Positions 1 through 11,065 of a stretch of 64,000 nucleotides of DNA are shown here, piece after piece (within the stretch, counting starts at the first letter, position 1; each line of letters opens with the position of its first letter). Source of the DNA: Anaerovorax odorimutans (GTDB lineage Bacteria > Bacillota > Clostridia > Peptostreptococcales > JAAYPU01); NCBI GenBank assembly GCA_016841185.1, contig JAENZQ010000010.1, positions 1-64,000 of the forward strand. Reading direction: 5' to 3'. The position numbers and the translations under genes were made by a program. The notes beneath the pieces are model-generated. The model was not told where the DNA came from, did no database searches, and saw only the letters and a program-made list of their open reading frames with translations.

Positions 1-446
1 AAGCGGCGACATCTAATAATATATCATGTATCCTTCGCTCTGTCAACAACTTTTTTTATTTTTTTCAACATATTTCTCATTGTTGTTTTTCAGGCACGAA
101 TGATATCTTAACAGACAAACATAATGAAGTCAATAAGATTTTTTGTTTTTTTTCAAAATTTATTCATAAAGAATCAAAAATATGAAACTTCCTCCGATTT
201 AAGATGATTTATTTATAATATATAATTTTATAATATATAATGGAAGGAAAATTCAAAATCAATACTCAGGATTAATACTATAATATATTTTAGTACAAAA
301 CACGAGACTGGTAATTCTTAAAAACTATTTATTTTAAAGAAGAATAACGTTATAATATAATAGTAAATAATATAACTTGATATTGTAATTATTGATTCAG
401 ACAGCTAACAAATCCTGCAATATTATTAAAAGGAGTCGGAATAATT
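1..446. other. AT-rich intergenic region before the arginase gene
   Basis: No convincing reading frame is visible. The stretch is very AT-rich and holds two adjacent 13-bp direct copies of TTATAATATATAA (213-225 and 228-240). The only clear signal is the Shine-Dalgarno AAAAGGAGT just before the arginase start at 447. I could not place a sigma-A or sigma-54 promoter with confidence. Confidence 0.5.
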
Positions 447-1364
447 ATGAATCATGTACATTCCCGTATTGTGGATATAATCGGTGTGCAAATCGATCTT
501 GGTGCCAGCAGAAGAGGTGTTGATATGGGGCCAAGTGCTATTCGTTATGCCGATATTATAGAAAAAATAGAAACCCTCGGTTATAAATGCTTGGATAAAG
601 GTGATATTACAACAAATCCATTATCAACAGATACACAATCATTGAATCCCCGACTTAAAAATATTCACATCATTACAAAAGCCAATGAGGAATTATATGA
701 AAAAGTTCGAGCCAGTCTTTTAGATGGTCATTTTCCTCTGGTTTTAGGCGGAGACCACAGTATAGCAGTAGGTTCCGTTTTAGGTGTCCAAAGCATATAT
801 AAAAATATAGGTCTTATCTGGATCGATGCTCATGGAGATTTTAATAATGAAAAAACAACGCCATCAGGAAATCTTCATGGTATGTCTCTGTCAGCTATAA
901 CAGGATATGGTCCAAAAGAAATGGCGATCTTTAAGCCTGACTCTATTCCTTTTGTAAATCCCAATAATACAGTTCTTATCGGAATCAGGTCCATTGACCA
1001 CGAAGAGAAAGAAATGCTGAAAAAAAGCGGTGCTCATGTCTTTACTATGGCTGACATTGATAAATATGGTATGAAAAGTGTCATGAAAATGGCGCTTGAT
1101 ATTGCATCAGATGGAACAAAAGGTTTTCACGCAAGTTTTGACATGGATGCCATAACCCCAAATGAAGCTCCCGGTGTAGGCACTCCCGTTTATGGCGGAT
1201 TGACCATCAGAGAGGCCCATTTGACAGCCGAAATGATCGCTGAAAGTAATCACCTTTTATCGGCTGAAATCGTCGAGCTAAACCCTATATTAGATGATAA
1301 AAACAGAACAGGTGAATTAGCCGTACAGCTGTCTTTGTCTTTTTTGGGAAAAACTATATATTAA
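447..1364 (+). CDS. rocF: Arginase (ureohydrolase family)
   Basis: Predicted cytosolic Mn-dependent arginase, hydrolysing arginine to ornithine and urea. The 305-residue length fits bacterial arginases. The metal-binding motifs are all present: GGDHS (101-105), DAHGD (127-131) and DMD (232-234). The family signature APGVGTPVYGG (241-251) and the active-site HGMSL (from 144) also fit arginase better than agmatinase. The ATG is preceded by AAAAGGAGT at good spacing. The next gene is an NhaC-family transporter read in the same direction but behind its own sigma-54 promoter. In Bacillus, arginine catabolic genes are sigma-54 (SigL) dependent; here I see no -24/-12 box before the arginase itself. 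A related ureohydrolase such as formimidoylglutamase is less likely. Confidence 0.9.
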   Translation: MNHVHSRIVDIIGVQIDLGASRRGVDMGPSAIRYADIIEKIETLGYKCLDKGDITTNPLSTDTQSLNPRLKNIHIITKANEELYEKVRASLLDGHFPLVLGGDHSIAVGSVLGVQSIYKNIGLIWIDAHGDFNNEKTTPSGNLHGMSLSAITGYGPKEMAIFKPDSIPFVNPNNTVLIGIRSIDHEEKEMLKKSGAHVFTMADIDKYGMKSVMKMALDIASDGTKGFHASFDMDAITPNEAPGVGTPVYGGLTIREAHLTAEMIAESNHLLSAEIVELNPILDDKNRTGELAVQLSLSFLGKTIY

Positions 1365-1413
1365 TTTTCATTATTTCATGTGATTATAAAATGCAAAGAC
1401 TTTTTTGCCATTT

Positions 1414-1432
1414 TGTTTCATTTTTGGTTCAT
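1414..1432 (+). promoter_or_regulatory. Possible activator site upstream of nhaC
   Basis: The stretch reads TGTTTCATTTTTGGTTCAT. It matches the proposed activator site at 26365-26382 (TGTATCATTTTGGTGCAT) apart from two substitutions and one inserted T. It lies about 50 bp before the nhaC -24 element, a normal place for a sigma-54 enhancer. Whether the regulator at 24386 binds here is inference. Confidence 0.4.
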
Positions 1433-1480
1433 AAAAACGGCCAAGCCCTTATTCTATAGTATTCTCTCTTTGAAAGATTT

Positions 1481-1496
1481 TGGCACCGATATTGCT
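1481..1496 (+). promoter_or_regulatory. Sigma-54 (-24/-12) promoter of nhaC
   Basis: TGGCACCGATATTGCT matches the sigma-54 consensus TGGCAC-N5-TTGC, with the GG and GC dinucleotides exactly 12 bp apart. Transcription should start near 1507, leaving a leader of about 200 nt before nhaC. Such a promoter needs an AAA+ activator; two candidates are encoded in this window (24386-26362 and 36296-37651). Confidence 0.8.
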
Positions 1497-1708
1497 TTTA
1501 TAATTATATAATGACTTCTATGAATTATTGTTATATATTATAGCTTTATTGGACTAAAATAACTCAGGCATTGTCTCCTGTGGCGAATAATTCTCTGGTC
1601 CAGGTTTTCAGACATGTATGAAAGTGTTTGAGAATTTTGAATTTTCAGCCATTGGAAAACAATTTTCAGGTTATTTTAATCATAAAAATTATTATGAGGA
1701 GGTCAACA

Positions 1709-3148
1709 ATGGAAAATCAAAAAACTATCCCCATCTGGCAAGTTTTACTGGTATTGGTATTTCTTGTCATAGCATTATCTTTCACGATTTTGAGCCTTGA
1801 CGGCTGGGTACACATCCCTATTATTATGACTGCGGTGGTTGCAACTATAGTTGCTGTAGCCAACGGCTATAAGTGGAGCTTCATTGAAAATGGAATTATT
1901 ACTACTATCTCACGCTCCATGCAGGCGATTCTTATACTTCTTACTGTAGGACTATTAATCGGGACATGGATCATATCGGGCATCGTTCCATCAATGATTT
2001 TTTATGGATTGAAAATTCTTAGCCCGGGAATCTTTCTTGTGGCAACATGCTTGATTTGCGCTATCGTTTCTCTTGCTACCGGTAGTTCCTGGACAACTGC
2101 TGCAACAGTCGGTATCGCTTTGATAGGAGTAGGCGCAGGCCTTGGCGTACCTCTGCCGATGGCTGCCGGTGCTATTATCTCAGGTTCATACTTTGGTGAT
2201 AAAATGTCACCTCTTTCTGATACGACAAATCTGGCGCCAGCTATGGCCGGCGCAAAGCTTTTTGATCATGTCAGACACATGATTTTTACCACCGGTCCTT
2301 CTTTGATTATTACACTTATTCTTTTTGGAATTCTGGGTTCTAAATATGCCGGACAGGAACTTGACTATACAGGAATTCAAGAATTGCTGGACGGCTTGTC
2401 ATCAGCCTTTTATATTTCACCCATTCTTTTGATCCCGCCTATTCTGGTTATTTTAATGGTCGTCTTTAAAGTTCCAGCACTTCCGGGATTAATTGGCGGC
2501 GTTGTCCTTGGAGGTATTTTTGCAATGCTGTTCCAGGGCACACCACTCGGAGATCTTTTCTATGTTACTTATGAAGGTTATAAACCTGCTCTGGATAATG
2601 ATTTCCTGAACAGCCTTCTTGAACGTGGCGGGCTCGAATCGATGTACTATACGGTTTCCCTGATACTTTGTGCAATGACTATGGGCGGTGTTATGGATAC
2701 AACCGGCATGCTCAAAACTCTCGCTGAAAAATTAATGAAACTGGCAGTTAATACCGGATCGTTGGTATTGGTCACCGTCGTTTCCTGTATCTTCACTAAC
2801 CTTGTAGCAGGCGACCAGTATCTGTCATTGGTTGTTCCCGGACGTATGTATAAAGAAATATATGAAGACCGTCGTCTGAAACCCAAGAATCTGTCCCGTG
2901 TCCTTGAAGATTCAGGAACTCTTTCATCTCCGCTTGTTCCGTGGAATACTTGCGGATCCTATATGCAAGGTGTCTTAGGTATTCATCCGTTTGCATATTT
3001 ACCCTATGCATTCCTGAACCTGCTGAATCCGTTGGTATCTATCTTCTACGGATTTACAGGTATCACAATGGAAAAAATGAGCGAAGAAGAATATCAAGCA
3101 ATCTTAAAGGAAAGAGAAGCAGCCAAAGCAGCAGCCTTGTCTTCTTAA
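1709..3148 (+). CDS. nhaC: NhaC-family Na+/H+ antiporter or related organic-ion antiporter
   Basis: Integral membrane protein of 479 residues with about a dozen hydrophobic segments. The NhaC-family core is clear: TGSSWTTAATVG followed by GSYFGDKMSPLSDTTNLAPA. The family exchanges Na+ for H+, and some members exchange organic acids (MleN malate/lactate). I chose the ATG at 1709 because AGGAGG sits 6 bp upstream. The frame stays open back to 1628, but that extension has no ribosome site and encodes an unlikely leader. A sigma-54 promoter lies 210 bp upstream, so expression is probably activator-dependent. The location after arginase leaves open transport of an amino acid or amine rather than simple Na+ extrusion. 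A strong terminator follows the stop. Confidence 0.85.
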   Translation: MENQKTIPIWQVLLVLVFLVIALSFTILSLDGWVHIPIIMTAVVATIVAVANGYKWSFIENGIITTISRSMQAILILLTVGLLIGTWIISGIVPSMIFYGLKILSPGIFLVATCLICAIVSLATGSSWTTAATVGIALIGVGAGLGVPLPMAAGAIISGSYFGDKMSPLSDTTNLAPAMAGAKLFDHVRHMIFTTGPSLIITLILFGILGSKYAGQELDYTGIQELLDGLSSAFYISPILLIPPILVILMVVFKVPALPGLIGGVVLGGIFAMLFQGTPLGDLFYVTYEGYKPALDNDFLNSLLERGGLESMYYTVSLILCAMTMGGVMDTTGMLKTLAEKLMKLAVNTGSLVLVTVVSCIFTNLVAGDQYLSLVVPGRMYKEIYEDRRLKPKNLSRVLEDSGTLSSPLVPWNTCGSYMQGVLGIHPFAYLPYAFLNLLNPLVSIFYGFTGITMEKMSEEEYQAILKEREAAKAAALSS

Positions 3149-3159
3149 AAGGAATTATT

Positions 3160-3190
3160 AATAGCGCATGCACAAGCATGCGCTATTTTA
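3160..3190 (+). terminator. Rho-independent terminator after nhaC
   Basis: GCGCATGC-ACAA-GCATGCGC forms a perfect 8-bp GC-rich stem, extended by flanking ATA/TAT, and is followed by TTTTATTT. It begins 12 bp after the nhaC stop codon. Confidence 0.85.
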
Positions 3191-3271
3191 TTTGGGCTCC
3201 AAGACACGGGGACGTTTTGCCTGCCCCGCAAACAAGGGAACAAGAGCATGACAAGCGGAAACGTCCCATGA

Positions 3272-3504
3272 CCCACAAGTGGTTATACGAAAGGTGTAAA
3301 CAACGCGATTAAAGTATTAAAAAGAAATGCATATGGGTGAGAGACTTTAATAGATTTAGAAACAGAATATTACATGTATTGAAATTTTGCTGATGAAGAA
3401 AGATTAGCACTAACGAAAAAATTTGCTAAATTAAGAGGCTGACTCTCGCCAGCCCCATTTGACTTTGTTTTACAAGTGCTCTACCCAACATTTGACATAG
3501 AGCC
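3272..3504 (+). pseudogene. Remnant of an ISL3-family transposase and right IS end
   Basis: From 3272 the frame reads SGYTKGVNNAIKVLKRNAYG, the typical C-terminal part of ISL3 transposases, then hits a stop. One frame over it continues with RDFNRFRNRILHVLKFC and a normal stop at 3391-3393, so one base has been lost near 3338. The tail ending in CATTTGACATAGAGCC (about 3489-3504) resembles an ISL3 right terminal repeat. Everything upstream of the last 40 or so codons is gone. Just before it, GGGACGTTT (3209-3217) and AAACGTCCC (3259-3267) form a 9-bp inverted repeat of unknown origin. The remnant ends within 5 bp of the nifJ stop codon. Confidence 0.7.
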
Positions 3505-3508
3505 TTTA

Positions 3509-7066
<3,558 letters not shown>

Positions 7067-7118
7067 TCAGTTTTAATATGTAGATCGTTATGATGATCAA
7101 ACCTATCAACACAACAAT

Positions 7119-7148
7119 TATACCAAATTCATTAAAACGATTGGTATA
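7119..7148. promoter_or_regulatory. Inverted repeat upstream of nifJ
   Basis: TATACCAA (7119-7126) and TTGGTATA (7141-7148) form an exact 8-bp inverted repeat separated by 14 bp, about 80 bp before the nifJ start. Its position suggests an operator or mRNA leader hairpin for nifJ; no regulator is identified. Confidence 0.4.
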
Positions 7149-7215
7149 TGAGTTAATAATAAAATTATAGATATCATATTAATAAAATACACTTTTTACA
7201 AGTGTAATGGGTCAT

Positions 7216-7337
7216 GTATACAATATACTTTTAAATTGTATGAAACATTACTCTCACTATTACTATTTAATTCTTATATCTATTACATTCTCTCCTCCTA
7301 TTATCATTTTATGACTTGACTTTTGTATACAGTATAC
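7216..7337. promoter_or_regulatory. Two GTATAC-type dyads in the nifJ upstream region
   Basis: GTATACAATATAC (7216-7228) and GTATACAGTATAC (7325-7337) are near-identical 13-bp dyads 109 bp apart between nifJ and the bofA-like gene. Similar TATAC dyads are common operators of GntR-family repressors, so a repressor site is plausible. The rest of the 7043-7475 gap is AT-rich with no gene. On the minus strand there is a GGAGG followed by ATG, but the next codon is TAA. Confidence 0.4.
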
Positions 7338-7475
7338 ATTAATTTAAAGGTGAATCCAATAGTACATCGATATTTAAATAGAGTTTTTTGTAGAGGTGTG
7401 TAGTGTTTTCCGAACAGAAGAGCTTGTCCATTTAATGAGCAAAATATTTAATCCGTTCTTTTCTTGAGTTCAAAT

Positions 7476-7751
7476 CTAAAATAATATTTCTTTCAAAAAA
7501 AGAAGCATTAGAATACCTGGTATTCCTAAAATGCCTGTAATAAGAGCTGTTATCGGATTAATGGGAATAAACAGGTTGATAAAACCGCCGGCAAAATTAA
7601 TAATCAGCAATACGATACCGCCTATTATACCATTTATGATCAGCCTCAGTACTATTTTAATAGGAACCAGCAGTATATAGCCAATAACATATAAAAGCAC
7701 CAATCCAAATGCATAGGCTAAAATAATACTGATCTCTGTCCCAAATCCCAC
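7476..7751 (-). CDS. bofA: BofA-like pro-sigma-K processing inhibitor
   Basis: Small membrane protein of 91 residues, close to BofA of Bacillus subtilis in length. It has two or three hydrophobic segments and the C-terminal pattern INPITALITGILGIPGILMLL typical of the family. BofA holds the SpoIVFB protease inactive in the outer forespore membrane until sigma-K is needed. The start is GTG with GGAGG about 10 bp upstream. Its place at the end of the recR-yaaL-bofA block supports the call and implies a spore former. It is separated from yaaL here by a NERD-like gene. Confidence 0.8.
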   Translation of the reverse strand: MGFGTEISIILAYAFGLVLLYVIGYILLVPIKIVLRLIINGIIGGIVLLIINFAGGFINLFIPINPITALITGILGIPGILMLLFLKEILF

Positions 7752-7819
7752 TTTTGAATTTCCTCCCGTATCGTTTTAATACATTATATGTAATATATCC
7801 CTCTCTTAGACTTTTAAGC

Positions 7820-9496
7820 TTATTTTAATAAATCCGGATCAAAATATTTTACCCTGTACAGTACCAAATTATTATAAGCTTCAATTTCAATAAATGGCTT
7901 TATTAGCTCTTCCGGAAGAATTGATTTGATAATCTCAATCATCCCACGATTGATATATTGAAATGATATGGCCGGTATCTTTTTCAGATCTTCTACTGAA
8001 TAAACATCCTTTATTATAAATTCCATTTTTAAAATACTCAAATCCAATATCTGTGCTAATATTTTAATCGGATACCGCATACACGGATCTATCAGCCGGG
8101 GTATCAACGGTTTTTCCGGAGATTGGAGAACATTGGGATTTTGTACAATGTTTTTCCGCTTGTGAATAATATGTGCATCTTCGACAGATTTTCGGTATTT
8201 CAGTAAATGTTCAAAAGCAATCAACTGGCGGTAAGCCTTTATGATTTTCTTTTCCTCTATACTTATGCAATAGTCCGCCACACATTCATGGACCAGATCA
8301 GCTATTTTAAATAAATTGTAAAGTTTTTCAGCGTTTTTTCCCAATACGGTAGCACTATCCATAACTTCCTCTGTCTTATCTTCAATATTTATTTCCGAAA
8401 GAATTTCTTTAATATCTTTCAGATACTCATTTTCTATCTTTCCGCCTTTAAATAACTGGATATGATTGAATACATTTGATAATTTCTGGACGGGCAGTTC
8501 GCTTTCATTGTTGATCAGGATATTGTCCTCAGCAATAATCACAATGGGATATGCCCTGATATAAGGTGCATCAGTCCCATGTTTTTCTTTTAATTTGTGA
8601 TTCATCAGCTTCTGAAATTGCTGCATATTATTAAAGAACTGAGGTGCCACCGGTTCAATGTAATACCTGTCTCCATTGTCCAGTTCGCCTGTCCACTTCT
8701 CATCTTCATATATGTATATTTTTCCGATTCTTTCCCTGTCTAAATGCTTTATGGTCAAGCAAAACATACCATTTTCCGAAACAACGATATTATCAAAGGA
8801 AATATTGAAATCTTCCCCTGAAAATTTTACATTGGACAGCTGGATCACTTCTTTTTTTAATCGGTCTAATTCCTTATTGAGTCTCTTTCTCCTATCTTCT
8901 GCGGTACAGACAATGTGGTACTTCTTATCTATTTCATTGGTAATTTTTTCGAATTCATTCTGGAAAACAATAGAATCCTTATAGATTTTTTGAACCTCCT
9001 GAATAAAATCAAACCCTGAATCTTTTAGAATGTCAAATAAATAGATGGAATAATCACTTGAAAAGGAATGCCATTTATACAACTTCATAAAAATGGCAGG
9101 TAACCGTAAAACCGAAGGCAGCATATGTGTACGAATATGTTTTATTTTCTCTGTCTGTTCTTCATAAAAAGATTTTTGTTCCTGTAATGTTAGTTCCTTG
9201 CTGTCAAAATCGTAATTCAACTCCTGGGATAAATCTATTTTAGATAAATGTTCCATAATGCTTTTTTCTTTTTTAAGAAAAGAAATTTTTGCAAGCATCG
9301 CAAAAGTCTGTGTATTTTTCTGAATGGTCTCCTGGATAAGGTTTTCCCGTTTTTCTTCTTTTTCCTGTTCCAGTTTAATAGCTCTCTGTATTCTTGCCAT
9401 TCTTCTTTTCTCTGAGCTGAATGAAAAGAAGAGTTTATAAACAATGTATAAAACAATTGCAATGACAAGTTCTACCACCAAAGCTTTTCCAAACAT
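7820..9496 (-). CDS. Membrane-anchored protein with a NERD-like domain
   Basis: Protein of 558 residues without a clear name. Residues 3-22 form one membrane anchor, followed by a highly charged coiled-coil-like stretch (about 28-60). The middle section, roughly 215-290, carries the pattern FDNIVVSENGMFCLTIKH, then a KW..(15-20)..EPVAPQFFNNMQQF segment. This resembles the nuclease-related NERD domain, but the usual E-x-K catalytic pair reads LTIKH, so activity is doubtful. The C-terminal 150 residues look helical and are unassigned. It sits between yaaL and bofA, where Bacillus has no gene, and may be cotranscribed with bofA. NERD assignment is moderate; function is unknown. Confidence 0.5.
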   Translation of the reverse strand: MFGKALVVELVIAIVLYIVYKLFFSFSSEKRRMARIQRAIKLEQEKEEKRENLIQETIQKNTQTFAMLAKISFLKKEKSIMEHLSKIDLSQELNYDFDSKELTLQEQKSFYEEQTEKIKHIRTHMLPSVLRLPAIFMKLYKWHSFSSDYSIYLFDILKDSGFDFIQEVQKIYKDSIVFQNEFEKITNEIDKKYHIVCTAEDRRKRLNKELDRLKKEVIQLSNVKFSGEDFNISFDNIVVSENGMFCLTIKHLDRERIGKIYIYEDEKWTGELDNGDRYYIEPVAPQFFNNMQQFQKLMNHKLKEKHGTDAPYIRAYPIVIIAEDNILINNESELPVQKLSNVFNHIQLFKGGKIENEYLKDIKEILSEINIEDKTEEVMDSATVLGKNAEKLYNLFKIADLVHECVADYCISIEEKKIIKAYRQLIAFEHLLKYRKSVEDAHIIHKRKNIVQNPNVLQSPEKPLIPRLIDPCMRYPIKILAQILDLSILKMEFIIKDVYSVEDLKKIPAISFQYINRGMIEIIKSILPEELIKPFIEIEAYNNLVLYRVKYFDPDLLK

Positions 9497-9570
9497 TCTC
9501 TCACCCCAATTCTGTCAATTGCCCTACTTATTGACATTATATCAGATTATTCGCAAAGTGGAAGTTCAAA

Positions 9571-9617
9571 AATCAAAAAGCTTTTCATTGCATAAAAGCA
9601 ATGAAAAGCTTTTGATT
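9571..9617 (-). terminator. Long hairpin terminator after yaaL
   Basis: A stem of about 20 bp is formed by the arms 9571-9591 and 9598-9617, with the core AAGCTTTTCATTGC against GCAATGAAAAGCTT and a 6-nt loop. It starts 12 bp after the yaaL stop (minus strand) and has T-rich flanks on both sides, so it can act in either direction. Confidence 0.75.
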
Positions 9618-9629
9618 ACTTTTGACAGA

Positions 9630-9908
9630 TCATTGAAAATCACACTTTAGCCCTTTTTCTTTTACCATTTTCAGCAAATAAGAATATCTGGTTTTTGCTG
9701 CCTGTAGATCGTAAATGGTATGATCAATAAGATCCGAATCTGTTACCTCCTGAAAACGTGCCTCTGCTCTTTTCCAATCATCACGTGCTTCCTGAAGCAT
9801 GATTAGCAGTTTCTCATCCTCAGATATCAATCTTTCGGGATTGAAAACTTTAGTATAAATATTTTCTATTTTATGTCGAAATGTCATGGCTTCTTTATTG
9901 TCATTCAA
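9630..9908 (-). CDS. yaaL: YaaL-like protein (DUF2508)
   Basis: Soluble 92-residue helical protein. The pattern LLIMLQEARDDWKRAEARF, followed by EVTDSDLIDHTIYDLQAAKTRYSYLL, is that of the YaaL/DUF2508 family. Function is not established. In Bacillus it lies between recR and bofA; here the order is kept, but an ABC exporter operon on the other strand separates it from recR. A long terminator hairpin follows its stop codon. Confidence 0.75.
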   Translation of the reverse strand: MNDNKEAMTFRHKIENIYTKVFNPERLISEDEKLLIMLQEARDDWKRAEARFQEVTDSDLIDHTIYDLQAAKTRYSYLLKMVKEKGLKCDFQ

Positions 9909-10074
9909 ATAAAATCACCTCTTTATCCGGGCTTTTCATTGTTCCCTATTTAAAATTATTGACAGGACATGTTGTTTTATTCACGGATAATACATTTTTT
10001 TTATACTTAAAATATTTATTCTCATTCTGGCGTAGATATGAATCGTCTTTAATATTTTCTGAATCTTCAATTTA

Positions 10075-10103
10075 TTGACATTTACAATAATTGAAAGTAT
10101 ACT
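10075..10103 (+). promoter_or_regulatory. Sigma-A promoter of the ABC exporter operon
   Basis: TTGACA (10075-10080) and TATACT (10098-10103) are separated by exactly 17 bp, a near-consensus housekeeping promoter. Transcription should start near 10110, giving a 5-prime leader of about 245 nt before the ATG at 10357. That leader shows no gene. Confidence 0.75.
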
Positions 10104-10108
10104 TGGTT

Positions 10109-10129
10109 TGTACTGTGAATCATAGTACA
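10109..10129. promoter_or_regulatory. Operator-like dyad at the exporter start site
   Basis: The arms TGTACTGTG (10109-10117) and CATAGTACA (10121-10129) are complementary except for one position, with a 3-bp centre. The dyad covers the expected transcription start of the promoter just upstream, which fits a repressor site. No adjacent regulator gene is present. Confidence 0.5.
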
Positions 10130-10356
10130 CCGAACACACTCTTATTACATAATGTTTAATCTGTGTCAGCCGTGTGATATAATGCTTAATTTAAAGGATT
10201 CTTTACTGTTAATCGTTTTTTAAAATCAACCGGTCTAAATTAATATTTGTGTATTTTTACATAAGAATTTTTTTAAAGAATCAGGAACTAATATTGATTT
10301 TTTACCGTCTAACTATTTTAGACACACTTCAATACATGAATTATAAGGAGAATACT

Positions 10357-11064
10357 ATGCCACTATTAGAACTTCAGGATATTACCAAGGTTTATCATTT
10401 AGGCGATGTAGAGGTGAATGCACTTGTCGGCGTCAATCTTTCTATTGAAGAGAAAGAATATGTTTCTATTATGGGTCCTTCCGGTTCGGGAAAATCTACT
10501 CTGTTAAATATAATTGGCTGTCTTGACCTTCCTTCTTCAGGGACCTATAAGCTTAATGATAAACATGTTGAATCCATGAACGATATGGAATTATCTTCAT
10601 CACGTAATGCAATGATCGGTTTTGTGTTTCAGGGTTTTCACTTATTATCCAACCTTTCGGCTTTAGGCAATGTAGAATTGCCGTTAATATACAGAGGAAT
10701 TCCCCGTAATCAGCGAAAGGAATTATCCGAAAAAGCTTTGGAAAAGGTCGGCCTTAAAGATCGGACAAAGCATCTTCCAACACAGCTTTCAGGAGGTCAG
10801 CAGCAGAGAGTTGCCATAGCAAGAGCACTGGTAACAGATCCGAAGCTGATTTTAGCCGATGAGCCTACGGGTGCCTTGGATTCCCATACCGGCGAATCCA
10901 TTATGCATTTATTTCAGGAATTAAATAATGATCTTGGCGTAACCATTATTCAGGTAACACATGATGCAAACGTCTCAGAATATGGAAAAAAGACATTTCA
11001 TATGATGGACGGAAAAATAGAAAAAATAGAATCTAACTCAGGTCTGATAGGAGGTAACAGGTAA
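10357..11064 (+). CDS. ABC exporter ATPase, LolD/MacB type
   Basis: ATP-binding subunit of 235 residues for a tripartite-like exporter. It has Walker A (GPSGSGKST, 40-48), the Q-loop FVFQGFHLL (89-97), the signature LSGGQQQRVAIARAL (144-158), Walker B LILADEPTGALD (164-175) and the switch His in VTHD. The pattern, including SSGTYKLNDKHV, is that of the MacB/LolD/YknY group. I chose the ATG at 10357, preceded by AAGGAG; the open frame reaches back to 10249 without a ribosome site. It is followed at once by the adaptor and the permease, forming a three-gene operon. Confidence 0.92.
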   Translation: MPLLELQDITKVYHLGDVEVNALVGVNLSIEEKEYVSIMGPSGSGKSTLLNIIGCLDLPSSGTYKLNDKHVESMNDMELSSSRNAMIGFVFQGFHLLSNLSALGNVELPLIYRGIPRNQRKELSEKALEKVGLKDRTKHLPTQLSGGQQQRVAIARALVTDPKLILADEPTGALDSHTGESIMHLFQELNNDLGVTIIQVTHDANVSEYGKKTFHMMDGKIEKIESNSGLIGGNR

Positions 11065-11065
11065 A

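Noticed and set aside
1618-1800. Open frame across the nhaC start
   Set aside because: It is out of frame with nhaC and overlaps its coding region; the nhaC ribosome site at 1697-1702 is much stronger.
2941-3312. Open frame running through the nhaC end, its terminator and the IS remnant
   Set aside because: It crosses a strong terminator and reads through nhaC in another frame; a shadow frame.
7262-7320. A small gene on the minus strand after GGAGGAGAGA
   Set aside because: The ATG is followed at once by TAA; no frame of useful length exists.
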